The position numbers and the translations under genes were made by a program. A DNA stretch of 52,595 bases from Bacteroidales bacterium UBA6397 (GTDB lineage Bacteria; Bacteroidota; Bacteroidia; Bacteroidales; UBA932): the NCBI GenBank assembly GCA_002439875.1, contig DJQB01000002.1, positions 204,376-256,970 of the forward strand, in the 5' to 3' direction. The notes under the pieces were generated by a model that saw only the letters and a program-made list of their open reading frames with translations, did not search any database and was not told the origin of the DNA. How positions within the stretch are numbered: the first letter of the stretch is position 1; every line of letters starts with the position of its first letter. Below, piece after piece: positions 9,036 through 17,127 of this stretch.

Positions 9036-10601
9036 ATGAAAAAGATATCAGTCATACTTCTTGCGGCCATGGCGACACTCGCCAGCTGTGTGAAATTTGA
9101 AGAGGACGGCAAGATTAATTACGACTCCACCACAGCGCCGGAAATCTCGGCGCAGGTGGTTGCCGATGACTCCATCCACGTGACCATCACCGGAAAGACC
9201 GGGACAGGGTTCTATTCCTACGCAGTGCTGGCCGGAGCTGAGGAGACTTTGGATGCGGAAAAGCTTCTTAAAGGCTCCTACACAGCTCTTGAATCCGGAG
9301 TGATAGACTTCTCAAAGAAGCCTTCGGTCGAGTTTGGTGTAGGTGAGCTCACTCCAAACACCGCATACACAGTCTACGCTGTGGCAGCCAGCCCGATGGG
9401 GGTAGTCACCGAAGTGGTCACTTCGTCTTTGACCACCACTGACGGCACCGCTCCAGGACTTTCAAAACTTTCCGTAAGCGCTAGTGACACCACTTTGGTG
9501 TACACAATCGCTTACAACGATCCTGTCACTTTGGGAAATGGTGAGATGACAGCCCATGTCTATGCTGTCAATGGTGAGTACGACAAGGAGAACAAGGTGC
9601 TTGTCGAGTACAAGAACTACAAGGTGCCCGCTGCTTGCCTGTCAACGAATGGCAAGAATCTTATTGTCAATCTTCCAAGGGAGGAGGCTATCCCGGGAGC
9701 CATCGTCACTCTTACATATACCGCCGGCGTTGTGGTAAATGGAGTTGGTACGCCATGCGCGGCTTACAGCAACAGCGTCGTTGACGGAACCGGAAAGGTG
9801 ACAAGAGGAATTGGTGGGGCTTACGATAACGTAAGTTTTGACTTTACCCTTGACGAGACCTGGCCGGCTGACACTGTGGTTTACTTCAGCGACTGGACCA
9901 AGCTTGTACCGAAGGCTTACAGCAAGAGCGACTATGCGCTTGCCGGCGCCACAAAGGACGCCAACATCAAGGTGAAGGTTGTTGACGGCAACGACAGAAC
10001 CGTCTCCTACGACGCGGCCACTTTCGGAGTTCTCAATGAGACCACTGTGGGATTCAAACTTAATGAGGCTCCTGACTACGGCACATCACTGTCCTTCACC
10101 ATCGCTGAAGGCTCCTTCGAGGATCTTTTTGGAAATTCGAACAACGAGTTCACGGTAGAGAACAAGTATTTCTGTTCTTATGGCTTTACTATAGACGATA
10201 TAGCGGGTGCATACGAAGTTTCGTCACTCAATGCGTTTACTGGAGCCGCATCTCCTGCCTATCCATTCGTGATCCAGAAATCGGACAATGAGGAATATGG
10301 CAATGTGGTGGTTACCAATTATCTTGGCATTGAAGGCAAACTTTACGGAACATTCAATGTTCATTCCGGGACGTTGAAAGTGGAAGAGTACGACATTTTT
10401 GCCGGTGATGAGAAATCCGGTGTCTGCACTGCCTTCTACAATGCTGGGGTCGCAGTGTTCAGCATGTCAACGCCAGGAGAGATCACATCATCTAATTACA
10501 TTGGGGCCGCGAGCGTGGCGGACGGATCAGCTACCGGGTACTATGTCGATGCTGAAGGAAACAAACTTTTGCTCGCTAAGTTCAAAGCGACTCGCAAGTA
10601 G
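9036..10601 (+). CDS. SusCD-associated lipoprotein with Ig/fibronectin-like domains
   Basis: A 521-residue lipoprotein starting at the ATG at 9036 (a TTG six bases earlier is less likely), with signal MKKISVILLAAMATLASC. Residues about 30-125 form a fibronectin-III-like sandwich with a typical YTVYAVAAS strand. Two more beta-rich, Ig-like segments follow (about 130-240 and 250-370), and the C-terminal 130 residues resemble the small barrel-like domains common at the ends of SusE/SusF-like proteins. It is the last gene of the locus 1 operon, followed by a strong terminator. A surface binding role is inferred from position and architecture. Confidence 0.75.
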   Translation: MKKISVILLAAMATLASCVKFEEDGKINYDSTTAPEISAQVVADDSIHVTITGKTGTGFYSYAVLAGAEETLDAEKLLKGSYTALESGVIDFSKKPSVEFGVGELTPNTAYTVYAVAASPMGVVTEVVTSSLTTTDGTAPGLSKLSVSASDTTLVYTIAYNDPVTLGNGEMTAHVYAVNGEYDKENKVLVEYKNYKVPAACLSTNGKNLIVNLPREEAIPGAIVTLTYTAGVVVNGVGTPCAAYSNSVVDGTGKVTRGIGGAYDNVSFDFTLDETWPADTVVYFSDWTKLVPKAYSKSDYALAGATKDANIKVKVVDGNDRTVSYDAATFGVLNETTVGFKLNEAPDYGTSLSFTIAEGSFEDLFGNSNNEFTVENKYFCSYGFTIDDIAGAYEVSSLNAFTGAASPAYPFVIQKSDNEEYGNVVVTNYLGIEGKLYGTFNVHSGTLKVEEYDIFAGDEKSGVCTAFYNAGVAVFSMSTPGEITSSNYIGAASVADGSATGYYVDAEGNKLLLAKFKATRK

Positions 10602-10621
10602 TTTCGGAGAATAATCAATAG

Positions 10622-10651
10622 AAAAGGGAGCCGCTGGCGCGGCCCCCTTTT
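10622..10651. terminator. Strong intrinsic terminator closing the SusCD locus 1 operon
   Basis: The arms AAAAGGGAGCCGC (10622-10634) and GCGGCCCCCTTTT (10639-10651) pair at 12 of 13 positions around a TGGC loop. The A-run on one side and T-run on the other would make it work in both directions. It separates the SusCD operon from the following three-gene operon. Confidence 0.85.
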
Positions 10652-10692
10652 CGCCTTAAAATGATATTCATCCATAATGATTGATTTTTGAC

Positions 10693-11361
10693 ATGAGAAA
10701 ACTTATTTTGACAGTTGTTCTGGCGATCGGTTCATTTATGATGGCCTGTGCGCAGAAACCTACGACCACCTACCCTTACCTCTACCCTATGTTTACAGGC
10801 GGAACGGTGGTGATGGAGACCGGAAACAAAGAGGGGAAGGAGATGAACATCCATCTCCGAGCCGACAAACTTCACTACATTGACAACGGGATAATCAAGG
10901 AGGCGTTCCTTGACGATGTCAAGGCGGTGGAGATCGGGAACGACATATTCATTCCTGTCTTCGGCCGCATGATGAAGGTCATCGCCAAGAACGACAACGG
11001 TTGTGTGGCGGCTGAGATCCTTGGGGATTTCGAGGCGGCCCGTGAGGCCAAAGGCGCCTATGGCACGTCTTCAACATCGTCCTCGACAATGAAACTTACC
11101 TCGCTTCAAACAGATGCACAGGTGAACCAAAACTATATGAACATTCTCAACGAGAAGGACCATGGAATGGAATTGAGGGTAAGGACAACATACTACCTGA
11201 TCACGCCTAAATTCAAGGTAAAAGCCAACAAGAAAGATGTCGGCGCATCCTTGCCGGCAAATATCGAAGTGGATTACAAATCCTTCCTCAAGTCACACAA
11301 GGTCAAGTGGAGTGACCCGCAGAGTCTGCTTCAGGTCGTTGATTTTCTGAACAATTATTAA
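10693..11361 (+). CDS. Exported protein of unknown function, first gene of the protease operon
   Basis: A 222-residue exported protein. The ATG at 10693 gives an N-terminal signal MRKLILTVVLAIGSFMMACAQ; a TTG at 10681 would only add four residues. The sequence ends in either a weak lipobox (MMAC) or a signal peptidase I site after AQ. The mature part begins TTTYPYLYPMFTGGTVVMETG and has no domain I recognise. A Ser/Thr-rich stretch near residue 130 (GTSSTSSSTM) divides it into two halves. It lies 12 bases before the T9SS-tailed protease gene, so it is probably co-transcribed and may act with it, for example as an inhibitor or chaperone. That role is a guess from position. Confidence 0.6.
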   Translation: MRKLILTVVLAIGSFMMACAQKPTTTYPYLYPMFTGGTVVMETGNKEGKEMNIHLRADKLHYIDNGIIKEAFLDDVKAVEIGNDIFIPVFGRMMKVIAKNDNGCVAAEILGDFEAAREAKGAYGTSSTSSSTMKLTSLQTDAQVNQNYMNILNEKDHGMELRVRTTYYLITPKFKVKANKKDVGASLPANIEVDYKSFLKSHKVKWSDPQSLLQVVDFLNNY

Positions 11362-11373
11362 TCCCGTTCTGAA

Positions 11374-14025
11374 ATGAGAGCATTGCCATACATTCCGCTC
11401 GCACTGGGCGTTTTGATCTCAGCCTTCTCCTGTGATGTCGGAGAGGCTGTCATGAATGAGGAGACCATTGATTCTCCTCAAGTCAAAGAGGTCTTCGGGG
11501 AAAACCTCCCGGAAGAAAGCCTGCTCAAGGAAATGAACATCAAGGTGGACGAAAGTCTGTCAGAGAAACTGGAGAAAGCCACTGACAAGAACGGCTTTGT
11601 CAGACTGCCTGAAGTGAGATCCATGAGTGGTCTCGGAATCATCCGGATGAGGCGTCTGTTTCCGGATGCGGGAAAGTTCGAAGCCAGGACAAGGGCAGAG
11701 GGCCTTCACCTTTGGTATGTGCTGAGCTATGATGAGTCGAAGGTCATGACCAGGGCTTCCTCCGAACTGGAGATCCCTGGGGTGAATGTGGTAGAGTACT
11801 GCCCGAAGATATCCATCGTAGGAGGTTCTGAAGCGGCCTCCTATGTGGCAAGCGTCAGGGCGGCATCTTCAGGGACGTTTGACGACCCTATGCTGGGACA
11901 GCAGTGGCACTACTACAACAACGGCTCCGCATCGTCATCGGTCAGCGGATGCGACATCAATGTCCTTCCGGTCTGGAAGAATTACTCCACTTATGCGAAA
12001 TATAAGGGAGACATTGTCGTAGGAGTTGTCGATGGAGGCATCGACTACAACCATGAGGACTTGAAAGACAACATGTGGCATAATCCGGAGAAATCCGGAG
12101 AGAATGTCTATGGCTACAACTTCGCCGAAAGCACATTCAACATCCATTCGGAGGAACACGGCACCCATGTGGCAGGCACGATCGCAGCGGTGAACAACAA
12201 CGGCGTCGGAGTCTGTGGTGTCGCCGGGGGCGACTCCAAAAACAAGATAAAGGGCGCCAAGCTGATGTCCTGCCAGATATTTGACGGTGACAAGCAGGGT
12301 TCAGGACCGGAAGCGATCAAATGGAGCGCAGACCACGGTGCGGTCATCTCGCAGAACAGTTGGGGTTATGATGGACTTACAACGACGCCTGCCTCGTTGA
12401 AATCGGCTGTGGATTACTTCATCAAATATGCCGGTGTGGATGAGAACGGGAAGCAGAGCGGGCCGATGAAGGGAGGCATTGTCATCTTCGCTGCGGGCAA
12501 TGACAACAAGAATGTCTCCAGCACTGACTATGAGGCGATACTGAATGTGTCCTCGGTCGGTGCCGACTACAAGCGTGCATACTACACCAATTATGGTCCA
12601 TGGTGCGACATCGCCGCTCCGGGCGGTGACACCAAGAAAGGAAATATGGTCCTGAGCACCTTGCCGGGAAACAAGTACGGCAAGATGCAGGGAACCTCTA
12701 TGGCATGTCCTCATGTGTCCGGTGTCGCTGCCTTGGTTCTTGCGAGGTACGGAGGCGACGGCTACACTCAGTCCGCCCTCAGGAAACGTCTGGAGGACAA
12801 TGCCTCTGACATCTCTGCGCAGAATGCCAACTACTACCTTGGAAAAGGGCTGGTGAACGCCTACAAGGCCATCGCCGGAAGTGGAGGAAAAGCTCCGGAA
12901 GCCCCTGTGAACCTGAGTGTGGAGACTCAGTCAAACAATATCCGGTTCAACGTCACCATACCGTCCGATCCTGATGACGGAAAGCCTAATTCAATTTATA
13001 TCTACTATTCCACATCCGATTTCACTTCAATGGATAAGGCAATGTACGGAATGTTCTATACCGAAGACCTTGGGGTTGGCGATGTCCTCTCCGGAACTGT
13101 CACCGGTCTGGAGTTCAACACTGAGTACTATGTCGCCGCCGTTGCATGTGATCTTGCGGGAAACCGTTCAGGACTGACAAAGAGGGTGCGTGTGACCACG
13201 GGAGGCAACAATGCACCGGTCATCACGGCAAAGACACCAGTCTCATTCTCAATCAAAGCTCATGAAAGCGCTGTGGCTGACTTTGCTGTAACGGAGCCTG
13301 ACGGACATTTCTATAGCCTCGAGCTCGAGCCTGGTTCGGAAGCAGCCGTGCTGGACACCTTGACACGCCCTGAGCCGAAGATCAGGATCACTGGAGCCAA
13401 TGCCCCTGCCGGGACGTACTCGGCGAAGCTGACAGTGACGGACATCTATGGCATGGCCACCGTCGCCAAGGTTGACTACACGATTCAGGAAAACCATGCC
13501 CCTGTCGTGGTGAAGGTGTTCGAGAATATGCTGTTCACCTCAAAAGCGGCTGTGACACAAGAATATCTTGTCTCCGAATATTTCAATGACGAGGATGGAG
13601 AGGACTTGACATACACATTCTCCTTCAGCAACCCGACTGTGGCCAATATGACATATTCAAAGGGAAAGTTCCTGCTCACACCGATGAACTATGGAAGATC
13701 CGAGATCACCATCACTGGAACGGATGTCAGGAACGAGTCTGTCTCACAGACGTTTCTTGTCATGATCATGGATGGATCCAAGGAGGTTTCTCTATATCCA
13801 AATCCTGTGAAGGACAAACTGAACATCCAGCTGGGTCTGAACGCCGTGGTGGTGAAAGTCAAGATAGTCTCGGCTTCCGGTTCGACTTATCTTGACGAGT
13901 CTCTGGGGGCTGGTTCTCCATTTACCCCATTAACGGTGAATATGGCGGATGCTGTGGCTGGACAGTACACTGTGATTGTCTCATTGGATGGGAAGGAGTA
14001 TAAGTCAAGTATAGTGAAACTTTAA
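11374..14025 (+). CDS. Subtilisin-like (S8) protease with T9SS sorting tail
   Basis: An 883-residue secreted serine protease. After a signal peptide with a lipobox-like FSC (C20) comes a propeptide-like region (about 25-165), then the S8 catalytic domain with Asp220 (VVDGGID), His262 (HGTHVAGT), Asn376 of the oxyanion hole (AAGND) and Ser442 (GTSMACPHVSG). Fibronectin-III-like and cadherin-like modules follow (about 505-800). The last 80 residues start with LYPNPVKDKLNI and match a type A T9SS C-terminal sorting domain. The protein should be exported by Sec, moved across the outer membrane by the type IX system and attached to the surface. The PorV-like barrel encoded 12 bases downstream fits this. 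The mix of a lipobox-like signal and a T9SS tail is odd. It may instead be cleaved by signal peptidase I. Confidence 0.92.
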   Translation: MRALPYIPLALGVLISAFSCDVGEAVMNEETIDSPQVKEVFGENLPEESLLKEMNIKVDESLSEKLEKATDKNGFVRLPEVRSMSGLGIIRMRRLFPDAGKFEARTRAEGLHLWYVLSYDESKVMTRASSELEIPGVNVVEYCPKISIVGGSEAASYVASVRAASSGTFDDPMLGQQWHYYNNGSASSSVSGCDINVLPVWKNYSTYAKYKGDIVVGVVDGGIDYNHEDLKDNMWHNPEKSGENVYGYNFAESTFNIHSEEHGTHVAGTIAAVNNNGVGVCGVAGGDSKNKIKGAKLMSCQIFDGDKQGSGPEAIKWSADHGAVISQNSWGYDGLTTTPASLKSAVDYFIKYAGVDENGKQSGPMKGGIVIFAAGNDNKNVSSTDYEAILNVSSVGADYKRAYYTNYGPWCDIAAPGGDTKKGNMVLSTLPGNKYGKMQGTSMACPHVSGVAALVLARYGGDGYTQSALRKRLEDNASDISAQNANYYLGKGLVNAYKAIAGSGGKAPEAPVNLSVETQSNNIRFNVTIPSDPDDGKPNSIYIYYSTSDFTSMDKAMYGMFYTEDLGVGDVLSGTVTGLEFNTEYYVAAVACDLAGNRSGLTKRVRVTTGGNNAPVITAKTPVSFSIKAHESAVADFAVTEPDGHFYSLELEPGSEAAVLDTLTRPEPKIRITGANAPAGTYSAKLTVTDIYGMATVAKVDYTIQENHAPVVVKVFENMLFTSKAAVTQEYLVSEYFNDEDGEDLTYTFSFSNPTVANMTYSKGKFLLTPMNYGRSEITITGTDVRNESVSQTFLVMIMDGSKEVSLYPNPVKDKLNIQLGLNAVVVKVKIVSASGSTYLDESLGAGSPFTPLTVNMADAVAGQYTVIVSLDGKEYKSSIVKL

Positions 14026-14037
14026 TGATTGAAAGAC

Positions 14038-14946
14038 ATGAATAAGATTTATACATTACTGCTCGCCGCGGCTATATTCGTAGGTCACGCTTCCGCCCAG
14101 ACGTTGCCTTCACTTCTGGTCGGTTCAGATGCCTCGACCCTTGGCATGGCGACGACCTCGGTAGGAAAAGTGTCTGGCGCATTCTCATTGGAAGGGAATG
14201 TTGCGTCTATGTCTCTTGGCGAGGACAGGTTTGCGGCCGGGGCGTCATTCGGCCTTTGGCAGCCTGACTATGCCAAGGACAAAGTCATCAGCGTTGGCTC
14301 CACATACCGTTTGGGCGAAAGATTCGCTTTAGGACTTCAGTACAAAGACTTCCGGCAGCCATCGTATGACATTGTGTCGGAGAGTGGATCTGTCAAGGAT
14401 TCGTTCACTCCAGGGGAGACTGCAATCGCCTTGGGTGCGGCATATTCAATTACAAACTTCCTTTCTGTCGGTGTGACTGGCCGTATGGTCAGATCGTCCC
14501 TTGGTGAGGATGCCGCTGCCAGTGTGTTCGGTGCTGACGCCGCGTTGTTCTACAGGAAGGATGCCTTGAGCGCTGGACTTTCTGTCAACAATCTTGGCGG
14601 AAAGGTCAATTACGGTGGAGATGACTACGACCAGCCGATGCTTGCTCGTGTTGGGGGCGCTTACCGGATCGGGGATCCAAAGGCATCGACCGTAACCCCG
14701 TCCGTAGAGGCTGATGTATTGTTCAAAGGCGGCTTCATGGCTGGATTAGGTGTGGAATATTCCTACAAGAGCATGCTTTTCGCCAGAGGTGGTTTCCATT
14801 ATGGCGACAAGGAAAAAGCGGTCCCGACATATGCGTCACTTGGGCTTGGCGTCCGTTTCTTGGGTGTCAGTTTGGACGTGGCTTATCTGACTGCAAGCGA
14901 CATTCTTGGCAATTCCATCAGCTTTGGCTTCGGCTATCGGTTCTGA
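14038..14946 (+). CDS. PorV/PorQ-like outer-membrane beta-barrel protein
   Basis: A 302-residue outer-membrane barrel. I chose the ATG at 14038, which gives the signal peptide MNKIYTLLLAAAIFVGHASAQ, over a TTG at 14029. The mature start (SLLVGSDASTLGMATTSV, then a short segment before VASMSLGEDRF) and the alternating strands ending in FGFGYRF resemble the FadL-like PorV/PorQ family. PorV takes T9SS cargo from the translocon to the attachment complex. Being 12 bases after a T9SS-tailed protease supports a dedicated cargo-handling partner. The usual asparagine-rich NPA motif of PorV is not clearly present, so this may be a diverged paralogue rather than the housekeeping PorV. Confidence 0.6.
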   Translation: MNKIYTLLLAAAIFVGHASAQTLPSLLVGSDASTLGMATTSVGKVSGAFSLEGNVASMSLGEDRFAAGASFGLWQPDYAKDKVISVGSTYRLGERFALGLQYKDFRQPSYDIVSESGSVKDSFTPGETAIALGAAYSITNFLSVGVTGRMVRSSLGEDAAASVFGADAALFYRKDALSAGLSVNNLGGKVNYGGDDYDQPMLARVGGAYRIGDPKASTVTPSVEADVLFKGGFMAGLGVEYSYKSMLFARGGFHYGDKEKAVPTYASLGLGVRFLGVSLDVAYLTASDILGNSISFGFGYRF

Positions 14947-14959
14947 CAGTTTTTGTATA

Positions 14960-15125
14960 TCAAGAAAGTATTCCTTGAAAGTCCATAAAGGGACGACTTT
15001 GAAAATCACGTTCTTCGGCATGAAAGAAGCCATCGTACCACCTATCGGGCAGAATTCTGTGATAACTTCACGCTGGAAACCGATGCCTTGGAACTTGATG
15101 AGGTGGTTGTGACCGACACAGGAAC
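14960..15125 (+). pseudogene. Decayed SusC N-terminal fragment
   Basis: One frame encodes SLKVHKGTTLKITFFGMKEAI, typical of the end of the carboxypeptidase-regulatory-like domain of SusC proteins. After a frameshift near 15060-15072 a second frame encodes LETDALELDEVVVTDTG, the linker motif that precedes the plug domain. The two pieces are in the right order and spacing for one SusC N-terminus, but there is no start, no signal peptide and no plug or barrel after them. The fragment probably remains from a lost or recombined SusC gene at the edge of the accessory region. Confidence 0.6.
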
Positions 15126-15218
15126 ATCTCAAAAGGTGATTGTCAAAGTCAGGAAGAATCATTGCGATAGCGTCTATAATTGCAGCATAAGCATCCGAAC
15201 ATGTGCTTACTTTCAAAC

Positions 15219-15354
15219 CACGGGCACCGTGATGTGTTTCTGACAGCTGTCAGAGGCAGGTCGTTGTGGATGACCCCCTTGTTGTGGAATAGGGTCAGAC
15301 ACACGAATCGGCCTCTCAACCCACCCACGGGCATCCTCCCGTGCCTGTGGGTTG
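15219..15354. repeat. Cluster of three palindromes in the spacer before ATPase copy B
   Basis: The 578-base stretch 14947-15524 holds the SusC remnant and this cluster, and no gene. The palindromes are: CACGG-GCA-CCGTG (15219-15231); a perfect 16-base palindrome TCTGACAGCTGTCAGA (15239-15254); and a two-tier hairpin with arms CAACCCAC (15317-15324) and GTGGGTTG (15347-15354) enclosing ACGGG (15327-15331) and CCCGT (15338-15342) around the loop CATCCT. No T-run follows the large hairpin, so it is not a standard terminator. The palindromes could be recombination sites, operators or the ends of a lost element. Confidence 0.6.
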
Positions 15355-15490
15355 TAAACAACCGGTATCTATAGGATCAGCGACCTGTGGGTAAGCATAT
15401 AACCTTGATTTTTTTCGACAAAGTTATATCACGCGGAGACAAATAACAGTCATGCTTTGTGCTTTGTCGGATGCTTACGAAAAGTTTTCT

Positions 15491-15498
15491 TATCTTTG
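15491..15498 (+). promoter_or_regulatory. Bacteroidota -7 element for ATPase copy B
   Basis: TATCTTTG, a perfect TAnnTTTG element, lies 26 bases before the ATG of copy B, as in copy A. A TTTG 24 bases upstream is slightly too far for an ideal -33 element. Because the element lies inside the frame of a longer possible start at 15459, it supports the ATG at 15525. Confidence 0.6.
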
Positions 15499-15524
15499 CA
15501 GCGAATGAACTAAAGAACAGTCGT

Positions 15525-17066
15525 ATGCTATACCCGATTGGAATACAGAGTTTTGAGGACATCCGCAGGGGCGGGTATGTCTATGTCGACAAGACCGAGC
15601 TGATTTACAAGCTGGCAGCGACAGGGAAATATTACTTCCTGAGCCGTCCGAGGCGGTTCGGCAAGAGCCTGCTGGTGTCGACTATGGAGGCGTACTTTCA
15701 GGGTAAAAAGGAACTGTTCGAGGGGCTGGCCATCGCGTCGCTGGAGAAGGAATGGACGGAGTACCCGGTGCTGCATTTCGACCTGAGCGGAGAGTCGTAC
15801 AATGACGAGTCCGCATTGGATGTAACTCTGTCACAGCATTTAGCCAACATGGAGGCCAAATTTGGCGTCACCCGACGTTTTGACTCATATCCAGCCAGGT
15901 TTAAGGACATCATTGACGCCGCGTACGGGAAGACCGGTCACCAAGTTGTCATCCTGATTGATGAATATGACAAACCCGTCATCGACAATCTTGACCGTCC
16001 GGAGCTTCAGGACAGGATGCGCGAGACGCTCCGCGGCTTCTACGGTGTGATGAAAAGCAAGGACGCTTTCATCCGCTTCGGCTTCCTTACAGGAGTCACT
16101 AAGCTCGGCAAGATGAGCGTGTTCAGTGACCTGAACAATCCGAAAGACATCTCGATGGACGCGCGCTACACGGACATCTGCGGAATTTCAGAGGCGGACC
16201 TCAAGGGCTATTTCCCGGAAAGTGTCAGGGAACTCGCCGAGGCCAACGGCCTTTCCGGAGAAGAATGCCGTCAGAAGCTTGCCCTGATGTACGACGGCTA
16301 CCATTTCTGCGAAGATTCAATCGGGGTCTATAATCCGTTCAGCCTCTTGAATACATTTGACAGCATGAAGTTCAAGGAATATTGGTTCGAGACGGGTACC
16401 CCATCGTTCCTCGTCAAGGTGATGAAGAAGACCTCTTACGATGTGACCCGCCTTTCATGCGACCTCGTGGGTTCCTCGTTACTGACCGATGTGAACACAG
16501 CATTCCTTAACCCCGTCCCACTCCTATACCAGAGCGGCTACCTCACCATCAAGGGCTTCGACCAACGTTTCAACCTCTACACTCTAGGATTCCCGAACTT
16601 GGAGGTGAAGGACGGCTTCCTCAACTTCCTGTTGGGTTACTACGCTCCGGTCCAGAGCGACTCCACCAACACCCTTATCTCCCTCATGTCGATGGATGTC
16701 GAAGCCGGCAACCCTGAAAGCTTCATGTCCCGCCTGGACGCCCTCTTCGCCAGAACCAACTACCAGATCCAGGCAGACTGCGAGAAGGACTTCCAGTACG
16801 CGATGTACATCATCATCGAGCTGATGGGGGAATATGTCGAGACGGAGCGCGCGACCTCCAACGGTCGCATTGACATCCTCATCAAGACCAAGGACTACGT
16901 CTATGTCATCGAGATCAAGACCGACTCCACTCCGGACGAGGCCCTCGCCCAGATCGAGGAGAAAGGCTACGCCCGCCCGTTCGCTGATGACCACAGAAAG
17001 ATATTCAAAATCGGTGTCAACTTCTCCACCTCCGCCCGCCGCATCGACGGCTGGAAGGTTGTTTAG
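15525..17066 (+). CDS. AAA-ATPase-like / PD-(D/E)XK nuclease-like protein, copy B
   Basis: The second 513-residue member of the AAA-ATPase/DUF1703 family, inverted relative to copy A. It has the same P-loop-like RPRRFGKS and Walker B-like LIDEYD, and the same C-terminal D-x(12)-E-I-K nuclease signature. The start at 15525 gives exactly the length and first residues of copy A, and the -7 promoter element lies upstream of it. DNA identity is very high in the first 267 bases (about four differences) and in the last third (about 11 differences in the 330 bases I compared), including silent sites. The middle is diverged at the protein level (for example residues 90-135). Each protein could use a different target or partner surface encoded by the variable middle (inference). 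Confidence 0.85.
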   Translation: MLYPIGIQSFEDIRRGGYVYVDKTELIYKLAATGKYYFLSRPRRFGKSLLVSTMEAYFQGKKELFEGLAIASLEKEWTEYPVLHFDLSGESYNDESALDVTLSQHLANMEAKFGVTRRFDSYPARFKDIIDAAYGKTGHQVVILIDEYDKPVIDNLDRPELQDRMRETLRGFYGVMKSKDAFIRFGFLTGVTKLGKMSVFSDLNNPKDISMDARYTDICGISEADLKGYFPESVRELAEANGLSGEECRQKLALMYDGYHFCEDSIGVYNPFSLLNTFDSMKFKEYWFETGTPSFLVKVMKKTSYDVTRLSCDLVGSSLLTDVNTAFLNPVPLLYQSGYLTIKGFDQRFNLYTLGFPNLEVKDGFLNFLLGYYAPVQSDSTNTLISLMSMDVEAGNPESFMSRLDALFARTNYQIQADCEKDFQYAMYIIIELMGEYVETERATSNGRIDILIKTKDYVYVIEIKTDSTPDEALAQIEEKGYARPFADDHRKIFKIGVNFSTSARRIDGWKVV

Positions 17067-17127
17067 CACAATCACTTTTGCCGCTTACTTTTATTGCTGT
17101 TGTGTCTTGTGTTAAGAAATATTAATT

